NCBI GenBank assembly: GCA_002753155.1 | Contig: PDZW01000022.1 | Coordinates: 1-52,696 of the forward strand | Direction: 5' to 3' | DNA from: Alphaproteobacteria bacterium WMHbin7 | GTDB taxonomy: Bacteria; Pseudomonadota; Alphaproteobacteria; Rhodospirillales; WMHbin7 | Length of the DNA stretch: 52,696 nucleotides | In this document: positions 8,121 to 16,114 of the stretch, piece after piece | How the letters are laid out: each line of letters begins with the position of its first letter | How positions within the stretch are numbered: the stretch's first letter is position 1 | Position numbers and translations under genes: made by a program | The notes under the pieces: generated by a model | Databases searched by the model: none | What the model was told of the DNA's origin: nothing | What the model saw: the letters and a program-made list of their open reading frames with translations, nothing else

Positions 8121-8266
8121 GCGATGAGACCGAGGCAACAAAAGGGTATGGAGCGAGGCGGCCAGCCGCCATTGAGGCGGCGGCCAAGCACACCTAAGGT
8201 GTGCGCCCGGCGAGGGACAAAAACAACTCACGCCGAGACCTACCAGCCTCTGAAAAAGGTAGGATA
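8083..8266 (+). repeat. 37-bp direct duplication of the ligase 3' end flanking an inserted repeat
   Basis: Bases 8083-8119 and 8230-8266 are identical except for one base (A/G at 8099/8246). The first copy encodes the true C-terminus ETYQPLKKVG of the ligase and ends in TAG. The second would encode the same residues and ends in TAA one base before the livG ATG. The second copy is therefore a non-coding relic that now supplies the livG ribosome binding site (AGGTAGGA). The 110 bases in between contain a GCGAG/GCGCCCGGCG repeat. The simplest reading is that the ligase stop originally abutted livG. Confidence 0.9.
8153..8213. repeat. Intergenic stem-loop repeat family, copy 1
   Basis: The order is GCGAG, a hairpin (GGCC-GCCGCC / GGCGGC-GGCC around ATTGA with one bulge), AAGC, a second hairpin (GCACACC/GGTGTGC with a TAA loop), then GCGCCCGGCGA. 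Copies 2 and 3 share the boxes but have different stem sequences. It sits between the ligase and livG. Confidence 0.75.
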
Positions 8267-8268
8267 AG

Positions 8269-9057
8269 ATGAGCGGCGAAAGAAAGATCGGCGACGTCAT
8301 TCTGCGCTGCGACAATATCAGCCTGTCCTTCGGCGGCGTTCGGGCGCTGACCAATATTTCCGTCGATGTGCGCGAGCATGAAGTTCTGGCCATCATCGGC
8401 CCCAACGGGGCGGGCAAAAGCTCGATGCTGAACGTCATCAATGGCGTCTATCATCCCCAGGAAGGCACGGTGACCTATCGCGGCCAGACGAGGCGCGCCA
8501 TGAAGCCGCATGAAACAGCGCGCCAGGGCATCGCCAGAACCTTCCAGAACATCGCCCTGTTCAAGGGCATGAGCGTTCTCGACAACATCATGACCGGGCG
8601 CTACACCAAGATGAAGCGCAACTTCCTGTGGCAGGCCCTCTATTGGGGGGCGAACCTTAGGGAAGAAATCGAGCATCGCGAGGTCTGCGAGCGCGTCATC
8701 GACTTTCTTCAGATCGAAAACATCAGAAAAACCCCGGTGGGGCGCCTGCCTTATGGCCTTCAAAAGCGGGTCGAGTTGGGCCGTGCCCTGGCGGCCGAGC
8801 CCGATCTCTTGCTGCTGGACGAGCCGATGGCCGGCATGAATGTCGAAGAGAAAGAAGACATGTGCCGCTTCATTCTGGATGTGAACGATGAATTCGGCAC
8901 CACCATCGTGCTGATCGAGCACGACATGGGCGTGGTGATGGATATTTCGGACCGTGTCGCGGTGCTGGATTATGGCAAGAAAATCGCCGACGGGCCGCCC
9001 GAAGAGGTGCGGGCCAATCAGGATGTCATCGACGCCTATCTTGGCGTTGCGCATTAG
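8269..9057 (+). CDS. livG: Branched-chain amino acid-type ABC transporter, ATP-binding protein LivG, 262 aa
   Basis: One of the two ATPase subunits of a HAAT-family importer, acting at the inner face of the cytoplasmic membrane. The Walker A motif GPNGAGKSS lies at about residues 44-52. The signature is degenerate in the LivG manner (LPYGLQKRVELGRAL). Walker B LLLLDEPMAG is near 181-190, and the switch histidine IEHDMG near 217-222. Its start follows the relic duplicate of the ligase tail by two bases. livH follows after 20 bases. The ligand depends on the binding protein at 11122-12453 and is unknown. Confidence 0.93.
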   Translation: MSGERKIGDVILRCDNISLSFGGVRALTNISVDVREHEVLAIIGPNGAGKSSMLNVINGVYHPQEGTVTYRGQTRRAMKPHETARQGIARTFQNIALFKGMSVLDNIMTGRYTKMKRNFLWQALYWGANLREEIEHREVCERVIDFLQIENIRKTPVGRLPYGLQKRVELGRALAAEPDLLLLDEPMAGMNVEEKEDMCRFILDVNDEFGTTIVLIEHDMGVVMDISDRVAVLDYGKKIADGPPEEVRANQDVIDAYLGVAH

Positions 9058-9077
9058 GACGAGAGGCAGGGACGGGC

Positions 9078-9989
9078 ATGTCGGACCTTAATTTCTTCTT
9101 CGAAGTGCTGATCGGCGGTCTGCTGTCCGGCGTCATGTATTCCCTGGTCGCCCTGGGCTTCGTGCTGATCTACAAGGCTTCGGGGGTTTTCAATTTTGCT
9201 CAAGGCTCGATGGTGCTGTTCGCAGCACTGACCTTCGTGGGCATCATGGAGCAGGGCATTCCCTTTTGGCCCGCCCTGGTGGTGGCCCTGGTCGTCATGA
9301 TGGTCCTGGCCGTCGGCATCGAGCGCGTGGTGCTGCGACCCCTGGTCAACCAGCCGCAGATTTCGCTTTTCATGGCCACCATCGGCCTGTCCTATCTGTT
9401 GGAGGGGCTGGGCCAGGGACTCTGGGGAACGCAGGTTCGCGCCCTTGATCTCGGCATCGAGGACATGCCAAACGAGACGATCCAGACCATGTTGGGTATC
9501 CAGGTCAGCACCTTTGATATTTTCTCGGCCATCAGTGCCGCCCTGCTGGTCGGCCTGCTGGCCCTCTTCTTCAACAAGACGCGAGTCGGTCTGGCTTTGC
9601 GGGCGGTGGCCGACGATCATCAGGCAGCCCTGGCCGTGGGCATTCCGCTTCAGCATGTGTGGGCCATCGTCTGGGCCGCCGCTGGTCTGGTGGCCCTGGT
9701 GGCGGGGTTGTTGTGGGGCTCGCGCCTGGGTGTTCAATTCTCGCTGTCTCTGGTGGCCTTAAAGGCGCTGCCGGTGCTGATCCTGGGGGGATTCACCTCG
9801 ATTGCGGGCGCCATCGTGGGAGGCCTGATCATCGGGGCCTCGGAAAAGCTGGCGGAAGTTTATATCGGAACCTTTACCGGCGGCGCCGTGGCGGCGGTCG
9901 AGAACTGGTTCCCCTACATGCTGGCCCTGGTTTTCCTGCTGGTCAGGCCGCAAGGGTTGTTCGGCGACAAGATCATCGAGAGAGTTTAG
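9078..9989 (+). CDS. livH: Branched-chain amino acid-type ABC transporter permease LivH, 303 aa
   Basis: An integral membrane subunit with about eight hydrophobic segments. The N-terminus shows the family pattern GGLLSGVMYSLVALGFVLIY, and GVFNFAQGSMVL follows at about residues 37-48. The conserved cytoplasmic loop that contacts the ATPase is around TRVGLALRAVADDHQAALAV (about 168-187). Length is typical. It is spaced three bases from livM, consistent with paired permeases that form a heterodimeric channel. Confidence 0.93.
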   Translation: MSDLNFFFEVLIGGLLSGVMYSLVALGFVLIYKASGVFNFAQGSMVLFAALTFVGIMEQGIPFWPALVVALVVMMVLAVGIERVVLRPLVNQPQISLFMATIGLSYLLEGLGQGLWGTQVRALDLGIEDMPNETIQTMLGIQVSTFDIFSAISAALLVGLLALFFNKTRVGLALRAVADDHQAALAVGIPLQHVWAIVWAAAGLVALVAGLLWGSRLGVQFSLSLVALKALPVLILGGFTSIAGAIVGGLIIGASEKLAEVYIGTFTGGAVAAVENWFPYMLALVFLLVRPQGLFGDKIIERV

Positions 9990-9992
9990 CGC

Positions 9993-11060
9993 ATGCTGTA
10001 CCGTGAGGCAGGCCAGTTCAAGACGAGCTACCAAAAGGATCAGGCCATCTTCCCGATCCGCCAGGACCGCATTGCCGTCTGGGCGCTGCTGCTGGCGGTT
10101 TTCATCGCCGTTCCACTACTGGCCGACGACTATTGGCTGGGCTCGATCATCACACCGCTGCTGGTTCTGTCTCTGGCCGCCATCGGCCTCAATATCCTAA
10201 CCGGCTATGCCGGGCAGTTGTCGCTGGGCACGGCGGGTTTCATGGCCGTGGGGGCTTTCGCCGCCTATAATCTCAATATCCGCGTGCCCGAGCTGCCGCT
10301 GATCGTCGATTTCCTGCTGGCCGGCGTGTTCGCTGCCATGGTCGGCATGGTCTTCGGCCTACCTAGCTTGCGCATCAAGGGTTTTTATCTGGCGGTGGCG
10401 ACACTGGCCGCTCAGTTCTTCATCGAATGGGTCTTCACCCATGTCGGCTGGTTCACCAACTATTCCTCGTCGGGCGTCATATCGGCGCCGCCCATGCACA
10501 TTCTGGGCATGACCATCGACACCGCGGTCGAGAAATATCTTCTGACGCTTTCGGTGGTGGCGGTCCTGGCGCTGGGGGCCAAGAACATGGTGCGCTCGCG
10601 CATCGGGCGAAGCTGGATGGCGGTGCGTGACAAGGACATCTCGGCCGAAGTGATCGGCATTCCGCTTCTCTCCACCAAGCTTTCGGCCTTCGGCATCAGC
10701 TCGTTCTATTGCGGCGTGGCCGGGGCGCTTTGGACCTATTGCTATCTCGGCACCGTCGAGCCTGCCGCCTTCGATCTCAACCGCTCCTTCCAGGTGCTGT
10801 TCATGATCATCATCGGGGGCGTTGGTTCGATTCTGGGCAGTTTCCTGGGGGCGGGGTTCATCGTTCTGCTGCCCATTCTTCTCAACAATATCGCGGCCAT
10901 GATCGGACACGGCACCTTGCAGGCCGACACCATGGCCAATCTGGAGCACATCATTTTCGGCGGCCTTATCATCTTCTTCCTGATCGTGGAACCGCACGGC
11001 CTGGCAAGATTGTGGCAGATCGCCAAGGAAAAGCTGCGCCTATGGCCTTTCCCGTATTGA
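9993..11060 (+). CDS. livM: Branched-chain amino acid-type ABC transporter permease LivM, 355 aa
   Basis: The second permease subunit. After a hydrophilic N-terminus of about 25 residues there are about nine hydrophobic segments. The LivM signature LNILTGYAGQLSLGTAGFMA is near residues 66-85, and the ATPase-contact loop RSRIGRSWMAVRDKDISAEV near 201-220. It starts at ATG 9993, immediately after livH. Its stop is followed about 60 bases later by the binding-protein gene. Confidence 0.93.
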   Translation: MLYREAGQFKTSYQKDQAIFPIRQDRIAVWALLLAVFIAVPLLADDYWLGSIITPLLVLSLAAIGLNILTGYAGQLSLGTAGFMAVGAFAAYNLNIRVPELPLIVDFLLAGVFAAMVGMVFGLPSLRIKGFYLAVATLAAQFFIEWVFTHVGWFTNYSSSGVISAPPMHILGMTIDTAVEKYLLTLSVVAVLALGAKNMVRSRIGRSWMAVRDKDISAEVIGIPLLSTKLSAFGISSFYCGVAGALWTYCYLGTVEPAAFDLNRSFQVLFMIIIGGVGSILGSFLGAGFIVLLPILLNNIAAMIGHGTLQADTMANLEHIIFGGLIIFFLIVEPHGLARLWQIAKEKLRLWPFPY

Positions 11061-11121
11061 CCTTTAAGCAACCAAGAGCAACATCACGATGCAGGTGACT
11101 TCACAAAGGGAGGACAGAAAA

Positions 11122-12453
11122 ATGAAGAAATCCGTTCTTGCCAGTCTGGCGATCGGCGCCGGGCTGCTGGCCGGGGCCAGCAGCCCCAGCCCCGTCATGG
11201 CCCAGGCCATGGAACAGTTCATGCCCATTCCCATCTATCGCACGGGACCCTACGCTGCCGGTGGCACCGGTTATTTCGGCGGATTCATGGATTATATGGC
11301 CATGGTCAATGCCCGCGATAACGGCGTCAACGGCGTCAAGATGATCTGGGAAGAATGCGAAACCGCCTATGACAACGCCAGAGGCGTCGAATGCTACGAG
11401 CGCTTGAAGGGCAAGGGGCCGACCGGAGCTGCCATGTTCCATCCGCTCTCGACCGGCATCACCTATTCAACCTTCGAAAAGGGCACCGCCGACAAGGTCC
11501 CCGTAGTATCGATGGGTTACGGTCGCGGCGACGCCATGGTCGGTTCGGTTTTCCCCTATACCTTCCCGCTGGTGACGACCTATTGGTCGCAGAACACGGC
11601 CAAGATCAAGTTCATCGGCATGAAAGAAGGTGGGATGGACAAGCTGAAGGGCAAGAAGCTCGTCAACGTCTATCACGATTCGGCCTATGGCAAGGAAACC
11701 ATCGATATCTTGAACAAGCAGGCCGCCATGTACGGCTTCGAGATCAAGCATTTCCCGGTGGCTCATCCCGGCCTTGATCAAAAGGCCATCTGGCTGCAGA
11801 TCAAGCAGTTTGCGCCTGACTGGGTGATTCTGCGCGGTTGGGGCGTCATGAACCCCACGGCGATCAAAGAGGCCGCGCGCATCGGATTCCCCCGCGAGAA
11901 AATGCTGGGCGTCTGGTGGTCGGGCTCGGAAGAGGACATGCGTCCGGCGGGCACGGCGGCCAAGGGCTTCTATGCCGCAGGCTTCCATCCGGCGGGCAAG
12001 AACTTCCCGGTGCTGAAGGATATCGAGAAGTTCGTGCAGTCGAAGGGCAAGGGCAATATCGAGGCCGAGCGCATGGGCACCATCTACTACAATCGCGGCG
12101 TGGTGACCGGCATCATCTCTCTGGAAGCCATTCGCACGGCCCAGGAGAAGTTCGGCAAGAAGCCGCTCACCGGCGAGCAGGTCCAGTGGGGTCTTGAGCA
12201 TCTGAACCTGACGGCGGCGCGTATCAAGGCGCTGGGCGGCGAGGGGCTGGTGCAGCCGATCAAGACCTCTTGCAACGACCATGAAGGCGGCGGCGCCGTC
12301 AAGTTCCAGCAATGGGACGGCGAGAAGTGGACGGTCGTTTCCGACTGGATCGACGCCGACAAGAGCCTGGTGCGTCCGCTGGCCGAGGAATCGGCGGCCA
12401 AGTACGCCAAGGAAAAGGGCATCACGCCGCGTGATTGCTCGAAGGAGATGTAA
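11122..12453 (+). CDS. Periplasmic substrate-binding protein of the liv-type transporter, 443 aa
   Basis: This is a type I periplasmic binding protein (Peripla_BP_6 / LivK class) that delivers the ligand to LivHM. A signal peptide of about 29 residues ends SPVMAQA, with cleavage expected after AQA. The mature protein has the two-lobed pattern with IPIYRTGPYAAGGTGYFGGF near the N-terminus. It is longer than classical LivK (about 370 aa) and has cysteine pairs around ECETAYDNARGVEC. I chose ATG 11122 because AGGGAGGA is correctly spaced; an ATG at 11089 would put charged residues before the signal. Linkage to two acyl/aryl ligases suggests an organic acid ligand rather than an amino acid, but this is inference. 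Confidence 0.88.
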   Translation: MKKSVLASLAIGAGLLAGASSPSPVMAQAMEQFMPIPIYRTGPYAAGGTGYFGGFMDYMAMVNARDNGVNGVKMIWEECETAYDNARGVECYERLKGKGPTGAAMFHPLSTGITYSTFEKGTADKVPVVSMGYGRGDAMVGSVFPYTFPLVTTYWSQNTAKIKFIGMKEGGMDKLKGKKLVNVYHDSAYGKETIDILNKQAAMYGFEIKHFPVAHPGLDQKAIWLQIKQFAPDWVILRGWGVMNPTAIKEAARIGFPREKMLGVWWSGSEEDMRPAGTAAKGFYAAGFHPAGKNFPVLKDIEKFVQSKGKGNIEAERMGTIYYNRGVVTGIISLEAIRTAQEKFGKKPLTGEQVQWGLEHLNLTAARIKALGGEGLVQPIKTSCNDHEGGGAVKFQQWDGEKWTVVSDWIDADKSLVRPLAEESAAKYAKEKGITPRDCSKEM

Positions 12454-12460
12454 GTGAAAA

Positions 12461-12490
12461 CGGGCGCGGGGCTTTCGAGTTCCGCGCCCG
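12461..12490 (+). terminator. Stem-loop between the binding-protein gene and livF
   Basis: CGGGCGCGG / CCGCGCCCG form a perfect 9-bp stem around a 12-base loop, followed by CCTTTCTT. It lies eight bases after the stop of the binding-protein gene. Such hairpins often protect or partly terminate the message so that the binding protein is made in excess; that role is inferred. Confidence 0.6.
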
Positions 12491-12520
12491 CCTTTCTTCA
12501 GAAAAACAGGGAAGAAACGA

Positions 12521-13336
12521 ATGTCCGAGCCGGGGAAAGACCTGCTGGTCATCAACAATATCGAGGTCATCTACGACCACGTGATTTTGGTGCTGAAGGG
12601 CGTTTCCCTCTCGGTTCCGAATGGCGGCATCGTCGCCCTTCTGGGCGCCAACGGGGCGGGCAAGACCACGACCTTAAAGGCGGTTTCCAATCTTTTGCAT
12701 GCCGAGCGCGGCGAAGTCACCAAGGGCAGCATCATCTATCAGGACAAGCGCATCGATGCGCTCACCCCCAACGACCTGGTCAAGATGGGGGTCGTGCAGG
12801 TGATGGAGGGGCGTCACTGCTTCGAACACCTGACCGTCGAGGAGAATCTGCTGACCGGCGCGCATACGCGAAAAGACGGTCGGGCGGAAATCAACAAGGA
12901 CCTGGAAATGGTCTACAGCTATTTTCCGCGCCTGAAACAGCGGCGCAAAAGCCAGTCGGGCTATACGTCGGGCGGCGAGCAGCAGATGACCGCCATCGGG
13001 CGCGCCCTTTTGGCCCGGCCCAACATGATCCTGCTGGACGAGCCTTCGATGGGCCTGGCGCCGCAGTTGGTCGAGGAAATCTTCGAGATTGTGAGTGCCC
13101 TTAACAAGAAGGAAAAGGTGAGCTTCCTTTTGGCCGAGCAGAACACCATGGTCGCTTTGAAATATGCCGATTACGGCTATATCCTGGAAAACGGGCGCGT
13201 GGTGCTGGATGGCGAGGCCAAGGCGCTTCGCGAGAACGAGGACGTCAAGGAATTCTATCTCGGCCTGTCCACCGCTGGGCGCAAGAGCTTCCGCGACACC
13301 AAACATTATCGAAGGCGCAAGCGCTGGCTGGCCTAA
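12521..13336 (+). CDS. livF: Branched-chain amino acid-type ABC transporter, ATP-binding protein LivF, 271 aa
   Basis: The second ATPase subunit. Walker A GANGAGKTTT is at about residues 45-54, the signature YTSGGEQQMTAIGRALL near 148-164, and Walker B MILLDEPSMGLAPQ near 170-183. The C-terminus extends about 20 residues past the usual LivF end, with a basic tail RKSFRDTKHYRRRKRWLA; this extension is typical of ligase-associated copies. AGGGAAG precedes ATG 12521. The PaaK-like gene follows after 16 bases. Confidence 0.93.
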   Translation: MSEPGKDLLVINNIEVIYDHVILVLKGVSLSVPNGGIVALLGANGAGKTTTLKAVSNLLHAERGEVTKGSIIYQDKRIDALTPNDLVKMGVVQVMEGRHCFEHLTVEENLLTGAHTRKDGRAEINKDLEMVYSYFPRLKQRRKSQSGYTSGGEQQMTAIGRALLARPNMILLDEPSMGLAPQLVEEIFEIVSALNKKEKVSFLLAEQNTMVALKYADYGYILENGRVVLDGEAKALRENEDVKEFYLGLSTAGRKSFRDTKHYRRRKRWLA

Positions 13337-13352
13337 CTGCCGGGATATCTCC

Positions 13353-14585
13353 ATGACCGAATTCTATGACGCTCTTGAAACGCGCGATCAGGCAAGACGC
13401 GAGTCTGACTTTTTCGCCAGACTGCCCGGCCTGCTTTCGCATGCCAAGACCCATGCGCCTTACTGGGCGCGAACGCTGGCTTCGATCGATCCGGCTGCGG
13501 TAACAAGTCGCCAAGCGCTGGCCAAGTTGCCGGTGACGCGCAAATCGGAGCTGATCGACCTGCAAAAGGCCGAACCGCCCTTCGGCGGCCTGCTGGCGGC
13601 GCCGCTTTCCGCACTGTCCCGCATTTTCGTTTCGCCCGGCCCCATCAACGATCCCGAGGGGCCGGAAATCGATTTCTGGGGCTCGGCGCGTGGCCTTTTT
13701 GCCGCCGGATTCAGAAAGGGCGATCTGGTGGTCAATTGCCTGGGCCATCATCTGACGCCGGGCGGACGCATTCTGGAAAGTGGCCTGATGACCCTGGGTT
13801 GCCCGGTGATTCCGGGCGGTGTGGGCAATTCCGAGCAGCAGGTGTTGGCCATCGCGGCCTTGAAGCCCGTGGGCTATGTCGGAACGCCCTCGTTTCTGCG
13901 CATTCTTCTTGAGAAGGCGGCTGAACTGGGCGTGGATATCTCTTCGATCAAGCGGGCCTGGGTTTCGGGCGAAGCCCTGCCGCCATCCTTGCGCGCCGAA
14001 TTTGATGCCAGGGGCATTTCCGTCCTGCAGGGCTATGCCTCGGCTGACTTGGGCCTGATCGCCTATGAAACCCCGGCCCGCGAAGGGCTGGTGGTCAACG
14101 AGACCCTGCTGATGGAAATCGTGCGTCCCGGCACCGGCGATCCGGTTGCCGAAGGCGAGGTGGGCGAGGTGGTGGTAACCAATCTCTGCCGGGTCTATCC
14201 CCTGATCCGCTTTGCTACCGGCGATTTGTCGGCATTGGCGGCCGGTCCCAGCGCTTGCGGGCGGACCAATCAGCGCATCAAGGGCTGGATGGGTCGGGCC
14301 GATCAGACCACCAAGGTCAAAGGCATGTTCGTGCATCCGCAGCAGGTGGCCGAAATCGCCAAGCGTCATCCTGAACTGGTCCGGTTGCGTCTGGTCGTCT
14401 CGGGCGAGATGGGCAATGACGTGATGACCCTTCAGGCCGAGACGGTGGGCGGTGAGAAATTGGCCCTGTCGGTCAGGGAAACCATGCATGCCGTGCTGAA
14501 GCTGAAGGGCGAGGTCGAATTTGTGGCTCCTGGATCATTGCCCAATGACGGCAAGGTGATCGAGGATCAGCGCAAGTACGATTAG
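13353..14585 (+). CDS. Phenylacetate-CoA ligase (PaaK)-like protein, 410 aa
   Basis: Fold and length match the PaaK branch of adenylate-forming enzymes. QGYASADLGLIAYE (near residues 227-240), RFATGDLSALA and KGMFVHPQQVAEIAK near the C-terminal domain are as expected. The usual glycine/serine/threonine P-loop (SSGTTG in PaaK) is replaced by IFVSPGPINDPEGPE at about 90-104. The protein may therefore bind nucleotide differently or not be a classical ligase. The same replacement characterises a subgroup found beside liv-type transporters. I chose ATG 13353; the frame is open further upstream, overlapping livF out of frame, but that part is not PaaK-like. Exact substrate unknown. Confidence 0.82.
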   Translation: MTEFYDALETRDQARRESDFFARLPGLLSHAKTHAPYWARTLASIDPAAVTSRQALAKLPVTRKSELIDLQKAEPPFGGLLAAPLSALSRIFVSPGPINDPEGPEIDFWGSARGLFAAGFRKGDLVVNCLGHHLTPGGRILESGLMTLGCPVIPGGVGNSEQQVLAIAALKPVGYVGTPSFLRILLEKAAELGVDISSIKRAWVSGEALPPSLRAEFDARGISVLQGYASADLGLIAYETPAREGLVVNETLLMEIVRPGTGDPVAEGEVGEVVVTNLCRVYPLIRFATGDLSALAAGPSACGRTNQRIKGWMGRADQTTKVKGMFVHPQQVAEIAKRHPELVRLRLVVSGEMGNDVMTLQAETVGGEKLALSVRETMHAVLKLKGEVEFVAPGSLPNDGKVIEDQRKYD

Positions 14586-14617
14586 CGGCGCGTGTAAAAT
14601 CTGCTATAACCCCGGCC

Positions 14618-15259
14618 ATGAGCCAGTTTGCCGCAGAAAATCTGACCTGTGTGCGCGGCGGGCGCGCCGTCTTTGCGCGCCTGTCCTTTTCGCTTGAGCC
14701 GGGCACCGCCCTGTTTTTGCTGGGACCCAATGGATCGGGAAAGTCTTCGCTGTTGCGCATGCTGGCAGGTCTGCTGCGCCCCATAAGCGGGCGCCTGACC
14801 TGGGAGGGTCAGCCCATTTCCGACGACCCCGAGGCGCATGGCGCGCGCCTGCATTATGTCGGCCATCATGACGCGGTGAAGCCCGTGCTGACTGTGGCCG
14901 AGACCCTGCATTTCTGGGCCCGCCTGCATGGCGGGGATTCAGAGAGCAGGGTGCAACAGGCGATGGAGCGTTTTGCCATCAAGCGTCTGGCCGACGTGCC
15001 GGGGCGTCTTCTCTCGGCGGGACAGAAACGCCGGGTCAATCTGGCCCGCCTGATCGCGGCCCCGGCTCCTCTCTGGCTGCTCGACGAGCCCAGCGTGGCG
15101 CTGGACAAGGCATCGGTGAAGGCACTCGAGGCGGCGATGGCGCAGCATCGGGCCGAGGGCGGTCTGGTGATCGTTTCAACCCATGCCGAGATTGATTTGC
15201 CCGAAGCGACCATCCTGCGGCTTGACGATTTTGCCGCTCCCTCGCAGGTGGCGGCATGA
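14618..15259 (+). CDS. ccmA: Cytochrome c maturation ATPase CcmA, 213 aa
   Basis: CcmA powers release of holo-CcmE from the CcmCDE complex in system I cytochrome c maturation. Walker A GPNGSGKSSLL is at about residues 38-48, the signature LLSAGQKRRVNLARLIA near 130-146, and Walker B LWLLDEPSVALDK near 152-164. TAT-AAC-like bases just before the start (14605-14610) could be a -10 box, but no matching -35 was found. It is the first gene of the cluster, only 32 bases after the PaaK-like gene, and overlaps ccmB by four bases (ATGA). Confidence 0.95.
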   Translation: MSQFAAENLTCVRGGRAVFARLSFSLEPGTALFLLGPNGSGKSSLLRMLAGLLRPISGRLTWEGQPISDDPEAHGARLHYVGHHDAVKPVLTVAETLHFWARLHGGDSESRVQQAMERFAIKRLADVPGRLLSAGQKRRVNLARLIAAPAPLWLLDEPSVALDKASVKALEAAMAQHRAEGGLVIVSTHAEIDLPEATILRLDDFAAPSQVAA

Positions 15260-15921
15260 GCCGCTTCATCGAGCTTCTCAGGCGCGAATTACGCCTGGCC
15301 CTGCGCCAGGGCTCCGACAGCATGATGGTGGTGGGCTTCTTCGTGCTGGCCGTCATCCTGTTTCCCTTCGGCATTGGGCCCGAGCCCGGCATTCTGGCCC
15401 GCGTCGCTCCCGGTCTGGTCTGGGTGAATGCCCTGCTGGCCGCCATGCTGTCGCTGGATCGCCTTTATCAGGGCGATTACGAAGACGGCTCGCTGGAATT
15501 GCTGATCCTCACTCCGGCCCCCCTGGAACTGCTGGTGGCTGCCAAGGTAACGGCGCATTGGCTGACCACCGGCCTGCCTCTGATGGCGGCCTCGCCGCTG
15601 TTGGCGGTATTTCTCAATCTCGACGCAACCGATCTGGGGGTCTTGTTGCTCACCCTGGCCGTCGGCACCCCCACGCTTAGCCTGATCGGTTCGGTGGGGG
15701 CGGCCCTGGTGCTGGGCGCTAGACGGGGCGGCGTGTTGATTTCATTGCTTGTTTTGCCGCTGTTCATTCCCGTGCTGATCTTTGCCGTGGGGGCGGTGGA
15801 TGCCGCCAGTCACGGATTTCCCTGGACCGGGCAATTGGCCATTCTGGGGGCCATTCTACTGGGTGCCGTGCCTTTGGGGCTTTATGCCTCGGCCGCCGCC
15901 CTTAAGCAGGCCGCGGAATAG
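15256..15921 (+). CDS. ccmB: Heme exporter membrane protein CcmB, 221 aa
   Basis: The membrane partner of CcmA. Six hydrophobic segments span the protein. The N-terminus LLRRELRLALRQGSDSMMVV and the segment LYQGDYEDGSLELLILTP (about 73-90) are typical of CcmB. It overlaps ccmA (ATGA) and is separated from ccmC by 193 bases that hold an intergenic repeat and a perfect hairpin. Confidence 0.94.
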   Translation: MSRFIELLRRELRLALRQGSDSMMVVGFFVLAVILFPFGIGPEPGILARVAPGLVWVNALLAAMLSLDRLYQGDYEDGSLELLILTPAPLELLVAAKVTAHWLTTGLPLMAASPLLAVFLNLDATDLGVLLLTLAVGTPTLSLIGSVGAALVLGARRGGVLISLLVLPLFIPVLIFAVGAVDAASHGFPWTGQLAILGAILLGAVPLGLYASAAALKQAAE

Positions 15922-15958
15922 GCGTAACCGGCATACAGAAAAATTGACTCATGCTGGC

Positions 15959-16025
15959 CGCGGGCAAGGCCCGCGCGCGAGCCTCCCGGCGAGCGGGAGC
16001 CAAGCGCCGGAGGCGCGCCCGGCGA
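15959..16025. repeat. Intergenic stem-loop repeat family, copy 2
   Basis: The core at 15977-16025 reads GCGAG, stem CTCCCG/CGGGAG with loop GCGAG, AAGC, stem GCGCC/GGCGC with loop GGA, and GCGCCCGGCGA. An extra hairpin, CGCGGGC/GCCCGCG with loop AAG, precedes it at 15959-15975. It lies between ccmB and ccmC, well after the ccmB stop. Confidence 0.75.
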
Positions 16026-16032
16026 TTGAGGC

Positions 16033-16060
16033 TTGCATTCATCGGTAACGATGAATGCAA
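16033..16060 (+). promoter_or_regulatory. Perfect 12-bp hairpin with GTAA loop
   Basis: TTGCATTCATCG and CGATGAATGCAA form a perfect stem around GTAA. No T run follows, so it is not a classical terminator. It may stabilise the 5' end of a ccmC message. TATAAC at 16065-16070 might be a -10 box for ccmC, but no good -35 accompanies it. Confidence 0.5.
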
Positions 16061-16114
16061 ACTGGTATAACCATTTCTCTGGAAAAGCCCCTTTCAAGTC
16101 GCTAAAACACACCC

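Noticed and set aside
6483..8441. 652-codon minus-strand frame opposite the acyl-CoA ligase
   Set aside because: Antisense shadow; it runs through the duplicated repeat region and has no family motifs.
13164..13352. Upstream open part of the PaaK-like frame
   Set aside because: Overlaps livF out of frame and has no similarity to the family.
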